Assembly (NCBI GenBank): GCA_028023455.1
Contig: JAQFVV010006293.1
Span: 2,369,844-2,433,843, forward strand
DNA from: Epiperipatus broadwayi
Lineage: Eukaryota > Onychophora > Udeonychophora > Euonychophora > Peripatidae
Length of the DNA stretch: 64,000 nt
Direction of reading: 5' to 3'
The first letter of the stretch is position 1. The number at the start of each line of letters is the position of its first letter. Below are positions 1 to 12,953 of the stretch, one piece after another. The notes beneath the pieces are model-generated. The model had not been told where the DNA came from. It saw only the letters and a list, made by a program, of their open reading frames with translations, and did not search any database. The position numbers were made by a program, and so were the translations under genes.

Positions 1-3000
1 AAAACTGATAGTCATTACCAAGTGTAACAACTATTTAGGATTAAGAATATATATCTTAATTTTTAAGTATTACATATAACCAGTTTTCCATTCAATGTAA
101 CATTTGTTATTATCATGTATTATATAGCAAAGTATCAGATTTTGATTTTTTTTGAAGTCATTGATGTTGTTTTGGACTTTTTTTTTTTTTTTAATAATTT
201 TTTTTTTATACAAACTTAATAGGAACCTCATTGAAATTACTTAATTCTAAATAGTAATAGTAACAAGTCAGATGTCACATGACTTATATATAGCTTGCAC
301 TTACAAAGTTGGATTTAGCGAGTGTTCTAAAATGAGCTATCATATCAATAAGCAATATAGATTTTCAAAGTTTATTAAATTTATTAATTTTAATATTTTT
401 ATTTTTTACTTATTTATATATATATTGACACAGCATATAATGGCTTTATTGTACAGCTTATTATATAATTTTTAAGATATGAAAAATGTAATATTTGAGC
501 ACCAAAACTGTATTTAGGTTATATTATTTGTTAACTGCTTATTCCCTATTTCTGGAATAACTATTTTCTGTTTTTGATTACATTTTTTTGATGGATTTCT
601 TGTTTTTTAATGTATAAAATGTAAACCTGTAAATCATTTGACTAAACTAAATTTATTTTAAAACTTAGTTGTTTGATCAGACAAGTCAAATTTACTTTTC
701 TGTAGGTTGTCTATTTTTTTTTTTTTAAATCTTTTAGTAGAATGAAATAATTTAAAATATAGTGGATCTGTGATATATAAATTGTACCTCAATTATATTT
801 TTAAAAAAAACATTGGAATGTGATATGTGATCACATTTCTTAATATTTCTTCACCTTACATTGAAAACATATATTTTATCCTTACTTAATTTGTTTCCTA
901 TAGTATTTTGTCTAATAAAATATTTCCTAAGCATAAAGCTAAAAATTTTATGAAAATTAAGAAAAAATTTAAATAGTAACTCCAAAGTTGTTACAGACTT
1001 TAAAACATTAAAACAACTAGAGAGGCCATAATTTGTTGATAATGAAATTGTTATTGCTTATTCATATGAAAAGTTATTGAAGAAAAATAATATTAATTAG
1101 AGCCTGTTTAACTGTGTTGAAAGTCTAATAATTCACTATTCATTTTATTTAAAAAAATAAAGATTATAATATAGTAAGTTGTTTTTTTTTTTAATTTTTG
1201 ATGAATGTGAATAAGTGAATACACACATTAAATATGTATGGAAATATATTTTCTCAATTTATTATTAATAAGTTTTTTTTTAAATTTACTTCATAATCTA
1301 AATTTATATATGCCTACTGTACTCATAAAGGAGCACCTGTGTTGTATATATTTATGTGTGTGTGCTGAAAAGTGCTGTACACATGCAATTCAATAAACAG
1401 TATGTAGTTTATTGTAATTTAAACTTATCAGCAGAACAAGTTATTATATGCAAAGTACATGAGGGGAGTTTAAAATAAAATATAGCAGCTATTATAGCTC
1501 CATGATAATTACACAAAACATTTCAATTGATAGTCACTCAACAAAAAAATTTCCTGACAAAGTATATAAACTAGTTAGTCATTATGATAATTCAATGTTT
1601 TGTTTAAAATAATTCTTAGAAAAAAGTTTTGCAGTCTTTAAAGATCTTAAACGATATGAGCTGTACTTTTCCATAGAAATATATTTTGTCAGTTATTTTA
1701 GAGGGAAAAAAATTAGCCACTAAAGCTGGGCTAAATGAAATTTTTTTTTAGATAATTTTTATAATGTAAATGGGATCTATCCACCCCACACACACACCCA
1801 AAAAAACATGTTTAAGTTCACTAAATACTTTTTAAAGAAGTCTTGTTTTGTTCATTTGTTTCTCATGTGATTTTGCAATAGTAAATTTTATAGTATCATA
1901 TCTGAAAGCTGGGTTTCATTGTATTTTTAGAATTTTATGCAGCATCCTTAAATAAAAATTTTCTAATTCCTTTATGTTACAATAATAGAGAGTTAAAGTC
2001 TCACTTTAATACAAAAAATTAGGTAAAATGATAGCTCTATATAGAATTAATTATATCAATGTCATGGAATACCATTTTCACTTGTTAAAATCAGCAAAAG
2101 CACATTGAAATCTGTACTGTGCCTCAACATCTAAGTTCTACTTAAAAAGCTTCAAATAATTAAAATTAGCTTACATTCTCAAGGAGACAACCTTGAAAGC
2201 TAAAATGTGTTGAATTTGTTTTATCACTAGCTAATGAAGGATTTGATTTTTTTAACATGAATTATGAAACTTAAAGTCTTTATATGTTGCATTCTAAATA
2301 TTAATATCACTCTATAGAATGATTTTTAAACTGGCAAGGATTTCACAATCATCACTATATTATAAATCCAGAAGCCAGGAAGATGAAATTCTCATTTGCT
2401 TTTAATTTATTCAAATTAAAAATTACACCATTAAAGGTTTGTTAGATTTTGAGCTCTTTGATTCATGAAACTGTGTATAAACTGTTCTAATAACTACTGC
2501 CATAAAAATTTAAAATGCAGTTAGAACTAATACATATTTGTTTTAACACTAATAAGATTTCCCTCTTTTTCCATCTTGTAAGAAGCTCTTTAATATGAAT
2601 AAATGTTAGTGGATAGCCAACTAATTTCAAAGAGTGCCACAAACCTATTTGATTAATTGAGTCAATGTTTTTGACTAAATCAATAACGGCAATACTATAC
2701 ATAAATTTCTAACACTTTTCTTGATATCTTTCTAGCCATAAAATCTTTTCTCTAGTGCTTCTAGGTTTTTTAAAAATGACTTATTCAGTAAAATCCTTGA
2801 AAATATCTTTGATTGAAATTTTTTTTTAAATAAAAATGTTTTTTTGGAATGAATTCATTAAGTGGCAAAAATAATATTTTTATATAATAAATGATGCACT
2901 AAAAATATATAATGTAATTAAGAGGAAGGCACAGTAGTAATTTGGATTGTTTGAGATTAGGATAATTGAGATATATATTGAGAATGATCTGAAATTTGCA

Positions 3001-4689
3001 TACTAGTGGATAATTGAGATATAATAGGATTTGAGAAGGGGGTGTACTTATAAAAAATTAAAAAAATTTGAAAAGGTGATGATGATTCAATGTATGCTTA
3101 ATGTAAATAAACTTATTTTATAGTAATAATTAAACAAAATAGACTTGTTAAGTTATAAGATTTTTAAAAGTTACAGATAATTAAAAAATTATTTATTTAC
3201 TTTGGAAAAAAAAAAGGTTTGAACTATTTTATGATTATTTGGATTTATTCCTTTTATTCTAACATTTACTGACTATTTGTTATGTTGACCATAATACTAG
3301 CTTTCTTCTCCCTTCGAAAATTCCATTTATTTTTTAAGTTTTTAGAAAATAAGATGCTTTCACAATGTATATGCATACATGCACACATACATATTTTATA
3401 AGTACCCTCAACCTAAGATAAGTGGAATACAGTTAACATAACTCTGAGGATTCATTTAACATCAATATTTATTTAGAAAAGAGCAATTACACTTGTCTAA
3501 ATGAACTTTATTAAACTTGCGAAAATTATATGATACAACTGTGACGTTAGCAGCAAATATCAAATGTTAAAAGAGTATAGTTTGCTCTTTTCATTTTATT
3601 CTTTTGATATTGCCATTTTTCAAACTTGCCAAATTCCTTTGACAGTTGGGCTTCTCTCCAAAAAAAAAAAAAAATTTTTTTTTTGTTTAGCTTCGTTCTT
3701 TGTCCAATTTTTATATATATATAATTGAAGTATTTTATTTGCAAGGCTTTTTTTTTTTTTTTTTTGCTGTGTGTGTGTGACAAGTTAGCAAACTATGCGT
3801 TTCTGATTGATGTAATTATCACTTATAAAATTGTCTCCAGTAATTCACTATTTACAAATCTATAAGAAATCAGATAGGTTAAAAAATTTTAATTATTGTT
3901 ATTATTTTGACTTAACAAAAATTGAACTCAATATAAGATAAAATTTTGCTGATGTGAAATTGTAGAAAGAGAAGGAGGAACAAAAAAAAATACATCTATC
4001 AGTTTTTTTTAAAGATGTTCTCAGTTTTTAAATTGTTAATTAAAGAAAAATTTTCAGTATAAGTCATGAGAGATAGTAATGATGCTTATAAAAATTTTGA
4101 TTTATTTTGATAAAAAATGTCAAAAGTTTATTTAGTGTTTAAATTATTTAAATGCACATACATAACATACCTATAAATATCATGATATCCTATATTACTG
4201 GTTTCAGTCTTTTTTTAATCCCAAGATTATCTTAATCTTATTTAACTCCCCTGCATAACTACTGTTAGTTAGGTCAAAAAATACTTTCCTATTAATATGT
4301 TATTTAACTAATCTCATTTATATCTATAAGAATAAAAGGTTTTATCTGTTTTGTACAAAATTCGATAATAATTAAGAAGTTGTATAAAAGCTGATATTAT
4401 TGCAAATAAAATATATACATATATATTTCAGTAAACGTAATATATTTTTAAGAAACAAACAAAATTCTTAATTATGACAAAAGTATAATTGCTTACTATA
4501 GACTCTTAATATATACATGTATATTAGATTGAAATTTCATTAATATATGTAATATAAAAAATTATAATATTAGATTTACTAAAATAAATAAATTATATTC
4601 TTTCATACAGGATTTTTTTCTGTGTGTGTGTATGTATATATATATTGTGTTGCTCTCCAGAAATATATTATAACTCCTATTGTTCTAAA

Positions 4690-5130
4690 TTGTTATTACC
4701 TGTTACTAATGACTAAATTATCATTTTAGTTATGTCTTGGTTGCTTAAACTTTCTTGGAAACTGAAAAAAAATCCAAATATGTGTAATTAATATATATAT
4801 ACCTACACATAATTTAATTAATGGCAGCATATGTGTGAAGAGTAGTAGTTCCCTCCACAATTTTACACTATTAACATCTTAAATAATGATGAATTTTTGT
4901 TTGTGAGCAGAAAATTTTAATATCTTTGAATAAATTAAAGATGAAAACATATATATTACTTATGGAAACTTGTGAATAGCCTATATATAAAACCTGAAAA
5001 TTTTATATCTGATTAATAATGGAGAAATGTGTGATGCAGTGAAAGAGGAATATCTGTGCTTGTTAATCTTAAAATGTAGTGGCTATGATTGGCTAATATG
5101 ACAACATGAATTAGGGTTGTAAAAAAATTT
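4690..5130 (+). repeat. Diverged interspersed repeat, copy 1
   Basis: This segment shares a series of matches in the same order with 5510-5800. They include a 'gactraattatca.tttagtt' stretch and, about 350 bp further on, TTGGCTAATATRACAAC (near 5089 here and near 5768 in copy 2). The copies are strongly diverged, and copy 2 is shorter between the two matches. No coding potential or terminal repeats are visible, and the family is not recognised. Confidence 0.4.
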
Positions 5131-5509
5131 TCATCATAAAAAAATATCAGATATTGTGTGTGTGTGTGTTTTAGTTTGCAATTCTGGGATTGCCCTTTAT
5201 TATTGATCTGTAACCTAAAATTTTATAATTAAAAAAATACTGTAATATAAACAAATATACTAAAAAAATTATATTACAACAATAATTATATTTATAATAC
5301 ATTTTTCTACTGTTACAGTTCATCTTGTACATGCAATATTTTACCAATTTTAATTGCAATTTTTTTGTGGGGGGTGGGGTGAGGAAATACATACAGTGAG
5401 ATCTAGTACAGCAAAAGTTGTTTGTTCAATTTATTGTGAACAAACAGCCTAATGGAACACTTTTTTAAAAAAAATTAAGATTTATATAACATATATATAA
5501 TATGAACAC

Positions 5510-5800
5510 TAAAGTAGCTAATATTTTTGTTATAAACGACTGAATTATCAATTTAGTTGCTTATCTTTTTTTTGTCTTTGGTGGTGAAAATATCATACAT
5601 GTTTTATATATATATTAGGTACATATATTGTAATAATTTTAACTTTGAGGTCTGAAAGCTGATTAAAGTTGATGTCAAAAAATATTTTAGGATTAAAATG
5701 GTGGAAATTTAAATGCTAACCTGATGAAAACCACTGACTGAAATAGCAATTATCATAATGAGTACGGTTGGCTAATATAACAACCATGTGCACAAAAAAG
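5510..5800 (+). repeat. Diverged interspersed repeat, copy 2
   Basis: This is the second, shorter copy of the repeat at 4690-5130. The shared blocks occur in the same order and orientation, and the clearest is the 17-mer TTGGCTAATATRACAAC. The tandem placement within 1 kb suggests an old local duplication or two insertions of one element. Confidence 0.4.
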
Positions 5801-6622
5801 ACTTTTCAGAGAATTTCCGTTTCAGGAAAAGCATCAATTATCTTTATTATAACATTTTGTTCAACTTTACTAATAGTTTTTATTTGTTTCTATGTATATA
5901 AGAAATATTAAATTTAATTGCGAATTATAAAAATAAAAGTTAAAAAATTAATATTGAAATGAAAATTTAAAAAAAAGAAAGGAAACCATAAAATGGCCAA
6001 CAATTGAAGTTCTGAGTATAGTTTGGCAAAATCAATGGTCTGCTCCATTTTCAAAAAGTAAGGATGAATTAAAAAGTATACACTGATGATAAAAGAGATT
6101 TTCAGATGTGAAATCATGGACAAATGTAAACTCTTTGTCAATATGGATTAATCAAAAGCAAATGGCAGGTGATAGTGTCAAGAGACATTTCTTTGTGAGA
6201 AGGTCAAGCAATTGTTTGACAATTTTTTTACTAAAACTTCTAGTACACTTATATTGTAATTTATGGAAATGTATTTGTTTCTCCTAATAATGTAATGTTT
6301 AGACATTAGATTAAGAAGTTAATGTTATTATTAGCAGTTATCAAATTAACATGAAGCCTAGGTAATCATATAAATATTCTTTCTACTCATAAATGTTAAT
6401 TGTATATCCAGTTTTAATTAATGTATTTATTTTTTATATTATCTTTATTTCTTAAACTTTTTATTACATCCAAAATTTTAACTTTAATGTTGCTGTTATT
6501 GTATTTTGCTTAGTATAGACTTAAAATTTAAATCATTAATTAATTATCTTTTATCTATTAAAAGTTGATTGTTTACATAGTTATTTTACATTTTTTATAC
6601 CTAAACTTTATATATATTTTAG

Positions 6623-6777
6623 GCACGACAGAAAGAGTTTGTTTAATCTCAGGCAATGCAGATGCAATTATGCACGTCCACAATTTTATTATGGAAAAGA
6701 TCAGAGAAAAACCTGATCCTAACGCAAAACCAGCAATAGATTTTGATAATAAACAGTCTGCTGAACGGGAGAAACAA
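6623..6777 (+). CDS. Nova: Nova RNA-binding protein, internal exon (C-terminal half of KH1)
   Basis: This is an internal coding exon of 155 bp. It starts after a pyrimidine-rich tract ending in AG at 6621-6622 and ends before the strong donor GTGAGT at 6778-6783. The first two bases complete a glycine codon, so the upstream intron is phase 1; the downstream intron is phase 0. The encoded segment GTTERVCLISGN...VHNFI.EKIREKP is the end of the first KH domain of Nova proteins (TTERVCL, then the helix leading to EKIRE), followed by an acidic/charged linker ending EREKQ. Nova binds YCAY-rich RNA through KH domains and controls alternative splicing in neurons and other tissues. The start codon is upstream of the window. 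The join to the exon at 12954 is in frame (REKQ to VKILVPNSTAG), as in the family. Confidence 0.93.
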
Positions 6778-9700
6778 GTGAGTATCTGAGATTTGTTACT
6801 GATTATGAAAATGATATTATTTATGCCAGTGTTGATAAATTCTGAAAGTAACCACATTTATCAAGAATCTGCTCTAAATATTTATACATTCATTATTTTT
6901 TCAGTTAAGTGACCTATTAATATTGCAATAGTTTCTTTTTGAAAACAATACAAATTGAGTATTATTATTTATGATATTCATATTTTTGAAAATGATTTTG
7001 ATATTGATGAATATTTTTATGCATATCGAGAGAAATCAGCTTTATTGTGGAACTGGGATTTTTATTATTTTAAGAAAAGTCCTAAATTCTTCTCTCTTCT
7101 TTCCTGCTCAAAATATTAATTGTGGTAAAAGGATCTATTTTTTGTAACATTAAAATCTTTTCAGAAAATGGTGTCACAAAAAATAATAATTGAAGTGCAG
7201 GATAAGAATTGATGGCTAAACAAATTCTGCCGATTATTTTTAGTTTTATATAATTTTCTGTTATAAAATCTATCCGTAATTGGTGTTATAAATAATAAAA
7301 AAGCTAATCATATATTTTGTCGGTAAGAAGTCTTGACATTCAAGGACTAGAAGTAATAGAGTTTAGTTGTAATCCATGGAACTTCATCTCTCAAGTCCAT
7401 CACACTGTCATTGTACTATACTATGTAGAGTAATTCAAATAATGATTTGCTTTTGCAATACTATAAAGAAACTAAACACATTTCCAAAGCTATTTTGTAT
7501 GGCTGATTTAATAACTGAGGCAATGCCAATCAATACTTTGAATACATCTGTTTTTTCCAGCAAATCTTTAGCTTGAGAAATCATTATTGATCAATTTTTT
7601 CTTTCTATATTTTCCAAATCAATCCTATTTATTGGTCTACCTTATAATATTAAAATGAATTTTGTAATCAACTGGATTATTATCATTAATTTATTAAGAA
7701 AATGCTGGTATTAATACAACATAACTTTATATCAAAATGTTTATTATTAATTTTATTCTCCAAAGACCTATTACTTGTCTATGTTCCATAATTGAACGTT
7801 ACTATATTTTCAGTATAGAAAATTTATTCCAAATATTTTTAAATGAGCAGTCTTTTTATTTCTCAGTCATTTCTTATATCTTTCACATTTTATAATGGAT
7901 TTGGTTTGGTTTATCCCTACTCTTTTCCAACTTTTGATTATATATCGGCTTTATTAGTAGTCATATATATATATATTACATATAAAAGCAAACATCATTG
8001 AAAGAGCAATCAATATTGAATAATTAAAAAAAAAAAAACTTGCTAATACTATCAGTTTACTTGATGTGGATTTTTTTTTATCATTAAACATGAATTTATT
8101 TACCAAAATCACCTTTCCTTTATTTTTGCTGTAATATCTTATATAAATCCAATTTATCCAAACTTAGCAAAAAACTTTTATTGTACATATATATACACAT
8201 ACGCATACATTTCAACTGTCCTGCAGTCTTCTTCAGATGATTTATTTTATAACATGGATATTAAGATATAACAAATGGTACTTTTGTCAGTGAGCATTCT
8301 TCGTTTACTTATATGGATTTCTTGTAATCATCAGCAGTTGTTTTAAATGATAAGCATATAAAAAGAATTTTAAAAGTTTGCAGTCTGTTTATTAATAAGT
8401 GAAAAATTGAGATGCTTCAAATCATTTAGAATCACCCAGTCAAACCTTTTGTTGTAGAAGACAATGTTATAATTGTGAAATTTGACATCAAAACTTTAAA
8501 TGCAGTATTATTGTTTCACTGTAACAATCTGCATGTTATTTATTACATCAAACCACTAATAATAATTCTGCATTGTGCATTTAACTAAATAACAGTTTTT
8601 GATAAGATTAATGCAATTAATTGTCAATGCTGCATATTGCAATCAGTTCATATAAAAAAAAGAAATATCTCTTTTGCAAGATAGTGGGCTTTTACAAAAG
8701 TTTTTATTGGATTTGTGGTATTCAATACTGAAATTTTTATTGTTTGTTTTTTTGTTGTTGTTGTTGCAGTTGTTTAGAATAAAATGTACAATATATCATC
8801 ATACTGTACAATGAATAGATTTTTTAATCAAATTTAGGTATTACTCAAGAACATGTGACCTGACAATTATTTCGCAGAATACTATGTTATATCATCTATT
8901 ATAATTTATTTTAATTATTATCAAAACTGTATATGATTTTAGAAACATATCCAAATATATATTTTTTTATGTTAATTGAATATGTTTGCAATCTTAAATA
9001 TATTTGTGTGTGTTTTAATGTACATGGTATCATTAATTTTTGTAATATTCTTTTTTTTTTATTACATCTCATGTAGAACCCATTCACAAAATTTGAGAAA
9101 AATCATTATGATTGACTTGGATTTTTTTTTATAGAAATTTGAATTTTCTAAATTTGATGGGTTCTGGAAATCGCACAAATCACTTTATATTCCAAAAGCT
9201 TATATATAACAATTTCATGGATAAAAACATTAGCATATATTTTGAATTTGTCCATGTATATGTTCACTTGTTATTAATATTAGCATTGCACAAGATGTTG
9301 CAACTGGACTTTACTTGCTATCTTCAAGCCAATGTATACATGAACATATCCAACATATATATTCATATGTATGTAAACACACCAAACCAAAACTAAATAT
9401 AAGAAGATACAATTTATTTTGAATCAACATCTTGTATTTTTTTTCCGATTTGTTTTTTTTTTTTTTTTTTTGGAATCGAGACCCTGCAATATAACTGTGA
9501 AGTTAAAAACTTTTGCAAGACAGCATTTATTTATAAAGAGTCTTTCTTTATGGAAAATTTATTACCAAATAATTATGGAAATATGTAAACTCTTTGTGAA
9601 TGAGTTAATGGATTTGATCTAACTCTTTGTGATTGTCCAGCATCACATGCTTGACAATTTGGCAAAAGACTAAGAATTTATGGCAGCAGAAAAAATGACT

Positions 9701-12700
9701 GCCAAATTGAATGTACTTGAATATAGAAATATGTTGGGGTTTTTTTTTTTTAATGAATTAGTGGATTGGATAAAATGCTCCCTTGCCTAAAATTAATCTT
9801 ATGAGTATCACTTTAGTTTAATAACTGCTATTTTAACTCCTGCTTTATTAACAGACTTACAACTCCAGAAATCTTGAGTTTTTTTATATTAGTCATTTAA
9901 CATTTTCTAATAAAGTATAATTCCTGGTATTTTTAATTAAAAAAGAATCACAAATATCAATGCAATTTATTGATAATTTCATTAAGATGGTAATATTATA
10001 TACATTATGTATTGGATGCTAAATTCAAATTGTCATTTGGGTTTGTAGTTAGACAATACTAGAATAACTTATTGGTATAGGGATTAGCTATTAATAAGCA
10101 ATGCTTATTGATTATTTATTTTTTATCTTATATCATATGATATTAATTCATGACTGTAGATCTTGCTTCAATACAAAGAAAATAATAGCGGTCTTGTAGA
10201 TTGGTATTGCTCATCAAAGTTTATGTACTATTTCCAATACAAACAGTCTTTTTTGTAGTTGCTGTGTATTCTTTATCTCATACTTTTTTTTATGTAACTG
10301 TTTTCAGCAATTAAGCTTTTATAGAACCTCATTGTGATTTTCATACCATCCATTATCCTTCGCACTAATTACAATAATGTAATTGCTTTATGCAAGCATG
10401 TTCCTTACATGTTAATTATAATAATAGAATTGTGTGTTTGTGCATTTATGTTTCCAACATTTAATCATACCCATGGCAAACTTGATTCCAATCTTTTCTC
10501 TCTTTGTTGTCTTTTTTATGCAAATATTTATGAATATATAAAGTATGCAAAATATTTGTTTTGGGAAAGCAATTGCAGGATAGATTTAATAATTGGTGGT
10601 CCTTGCAACAGGATTTAGAACATGAGTTTCATTAAACATATGAAATTCCTGCTTTTCAAAAATGATGAAAAACTTAGAAAGAGTCTAAAATAGTCAGCCA
10701 TCTTACAAAATCTTACTACATTACCATGGCCCATGGATAATTAATTTAAATAGTATAATTAGTCAAAATATCAGTAATTTAATAATGGGAAAGTTATAAT
10801 GATAGTAATTATTTAAATATTTTTTAAATGTAGGTGCAGAGAAAGTGCAGCTCTTGATATGAAGTCTTAGAACAGCATTTTAAGTTTAGGAATTCATATA
10901 GCTTTTCTTAATGAGACTCATTTTAAAGAGAAAAAAAACATTATTTAAACTCGTAGATGACTATTTTTTTTTCATTAAGTGGAAATAGACTACAGTGATG
11001 AATTCACTGTAAGATCTAATTTGGTATTTTTTGGGGGGAAATTTTAAATATATCAATGAAAGACTAACACTATTATTTATTTATTTTTGTTCAATGCTGC
11101 CTGCCATTTTCAACAATGCTTATAGTTTAATTCAGAATGTTCAAAACAAACCTTTATTTCTCATTTGACAGTGTTTTATCATTATCAATAAAAGACAATT
11201 GGGGGGTTGTTGAAATAATAGTATTGGTTTTATGAATTCAAATGGTTTAATCTTTATTGAATTTTTGTATAATATCTAAAGTATTGTTGTTTATGAACAT
11301 TGTGCTTTGACAAAAACATCATTTTAAAGTAATTTGTACACATCTACAATCAAAAAAAAAATGTTATAATTGGAATTCAGAATGTAAAAGAAGACAATAT
11401 TTCAAGAGCATTTATAGGTAAAGTTTGCTGATTGTGGCATTAAAAAGTAAATTTGATTACAGACATATTGTAAAAAATTTGACATTCACTCTTAAGATGC
11501 AATTGTCACTCATGTCAATTTGGAATTTTTAAGTATGGATTCTGTTAAGGAATGTTTTTGTGAAATATGTGTCTGCTCTTGGATTCACTAAAAAAAAAAA
11601 AAAAACATTAATTTTTCTCTGATAATATTATTCATGATTGATTAAAAGGAAGTGTGATATTCTATACTTGGTTGTGTAGTAAAATAAATTTGAAACTTCT
11701 TAATTAATATAGGCATTTAATGATAGAAATTTAATATCTAGCCAAAAAAATGCTTAAAAATGATAATCATTTGGTAATCATGGGCACTTTGAGCTTTTTT
11801 TTTTTTTTTTTAAACGCATTGAAAATTTTATGGTCTGAAAAATGATGCCATTAATCTGTAAACAGCATTGATTTATGTGGTAGTTTAGAATGAATATTTT
11901 GATCTTTTAAATAATCATACAAGAATTTAGATATATGCATTTAATGATGTCAACGCATTTAAATTTGGGAAGAGATGTGAGCTTGATCAAGTTAGAAAAC
12001 TATCTATAAGCTTAAAAATGGAAAGACTACAAATCATAATGTAATAGCTGAAACAGTTTTAAAATTTAGAAATATCTTTATTTTTTTTATGATTCATAAA
12101 ATTATGCCATTTGATCTAAAGGATATTTCTAATTTATAAAAATAAAGGAGATATGAAAAGACTGCAGAAATTATTGTGGGGTGTCATTATTATTCACTAC
12201 AATAGGAATTTCAAACTGTAGTCTTTGGCATGGTTTTTTTTTTTGTAGCTTGCAATAATAGTATTGTACACTATTTTTAAAAATAAACATTTTGACTCCA
12301 TTTCATCAGATACGGTGATAGCAACTAATATTAATATAAGCAAAGCATTCAAATCATCTTTTTTTGTTAGTACATCTGTTGTGTTTATGTATTCATTTCC
12401 AACTATTGATTACAATCCTTTTTGTTGTTCAATGCAGAAAATATTTTGGCAAAAATGTATGTAATTAAAGTTTAATTATTAAACAATTTATCCAGAAAAT
12501 GTTGCTTTCTAAATCGACAAAAAAAAAAAGAAATATTGATGAAAATAGGAGAAAATTTTAAGAAACAATTACTGTGATTAAAGAATATAATATTGAGCAG
12601 TATTCAAATTAAGAGGGGAAAAAGTAAAAACTTTGAAGAACTTGCTGATATAAATTTTGGAAAAAATAATTAATGATTTTAATTGCAAACAAAACATTGT

Positions 12701-12953
12701 CTTTACACTACAGTGAATGTCAAGAAACATGCAGAAGGCATTTTATGACTTTCTCTAACATTGAATATTTCTGTCTATTTATTAAATAGAATACTAAAAA
12801 TCTAAAATTATTGCTAAGATATTATTCAATTACCATGTATGTATGTGTATATTATATATATTTATTGAACTTGTGGTCTTATGATCTATTATTATTGTTT
12901 GAGTGTGCCATAAATGTTGTTTATTCTAATTTTTTTTATTACTTATGTTTTAG
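6778..12953 (+). other. Nova: Nova intron between the KH1 and KH2 exons
   Basis: This is a phase-0 intron of 6,176 bp, from GTGAGT at 6778 to the acceptor tttta ending in AG at 12952-12953, which follows a long T-rich tract (12929-12951). It is AT-rich with many homopolymer runs, including a (TTG)n stretch near 8750-8770. Open frames inside it (7376-7576, 9112-9396, 9419-9622, 10334-10618, 12264-12464) have no recognisable protein pattern and end in or around low-complexity sequence. One possible decayed hammerhead-like motif at 8210-8240 is listed separately. Confidence 0.85.
8210..8240 (-). ncRNA. Possible decayed hammerhead-ribozyme core
   Basis: On the minus strand this reads CTGAAGA (8236 to 8230), then a potential 5-bp stem II (GACTG with CAGTT, loop CAGGA), then GAAA (8213-8210). 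That is the order of a hammerhead core: CUGANGA, stem II, GAAA. The base after GAAA is U instead of the usual C15.2, and no convincing stem III plus UH cleavage triplet follows. It is either a degraded copy or chance similarity. Confidence 0.2.

Larger units (their letters stand above)
1..6622 (+). other. Nova: Upstream intron of the Nova gene (partial)
   Basis: This stretch precedes the splice acceptor at 6621-6622 and belongs to the intron that splits the KH1 domain. I looked for the missing front half of KH1, which should encode a GKGG loop, and did not find it, so that exon lies upstream of the window. The sequence is AT-rich with poly(T) runs, short (CA)n/(TG)n and (AT)n tracts, and a diverged repeat pair annotated separately. 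Short open frames here (for example 272-475, 3547-3783 reverse and 5914-6141 reverse) are low-complexity and look accidental. Confidence 0.75.
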
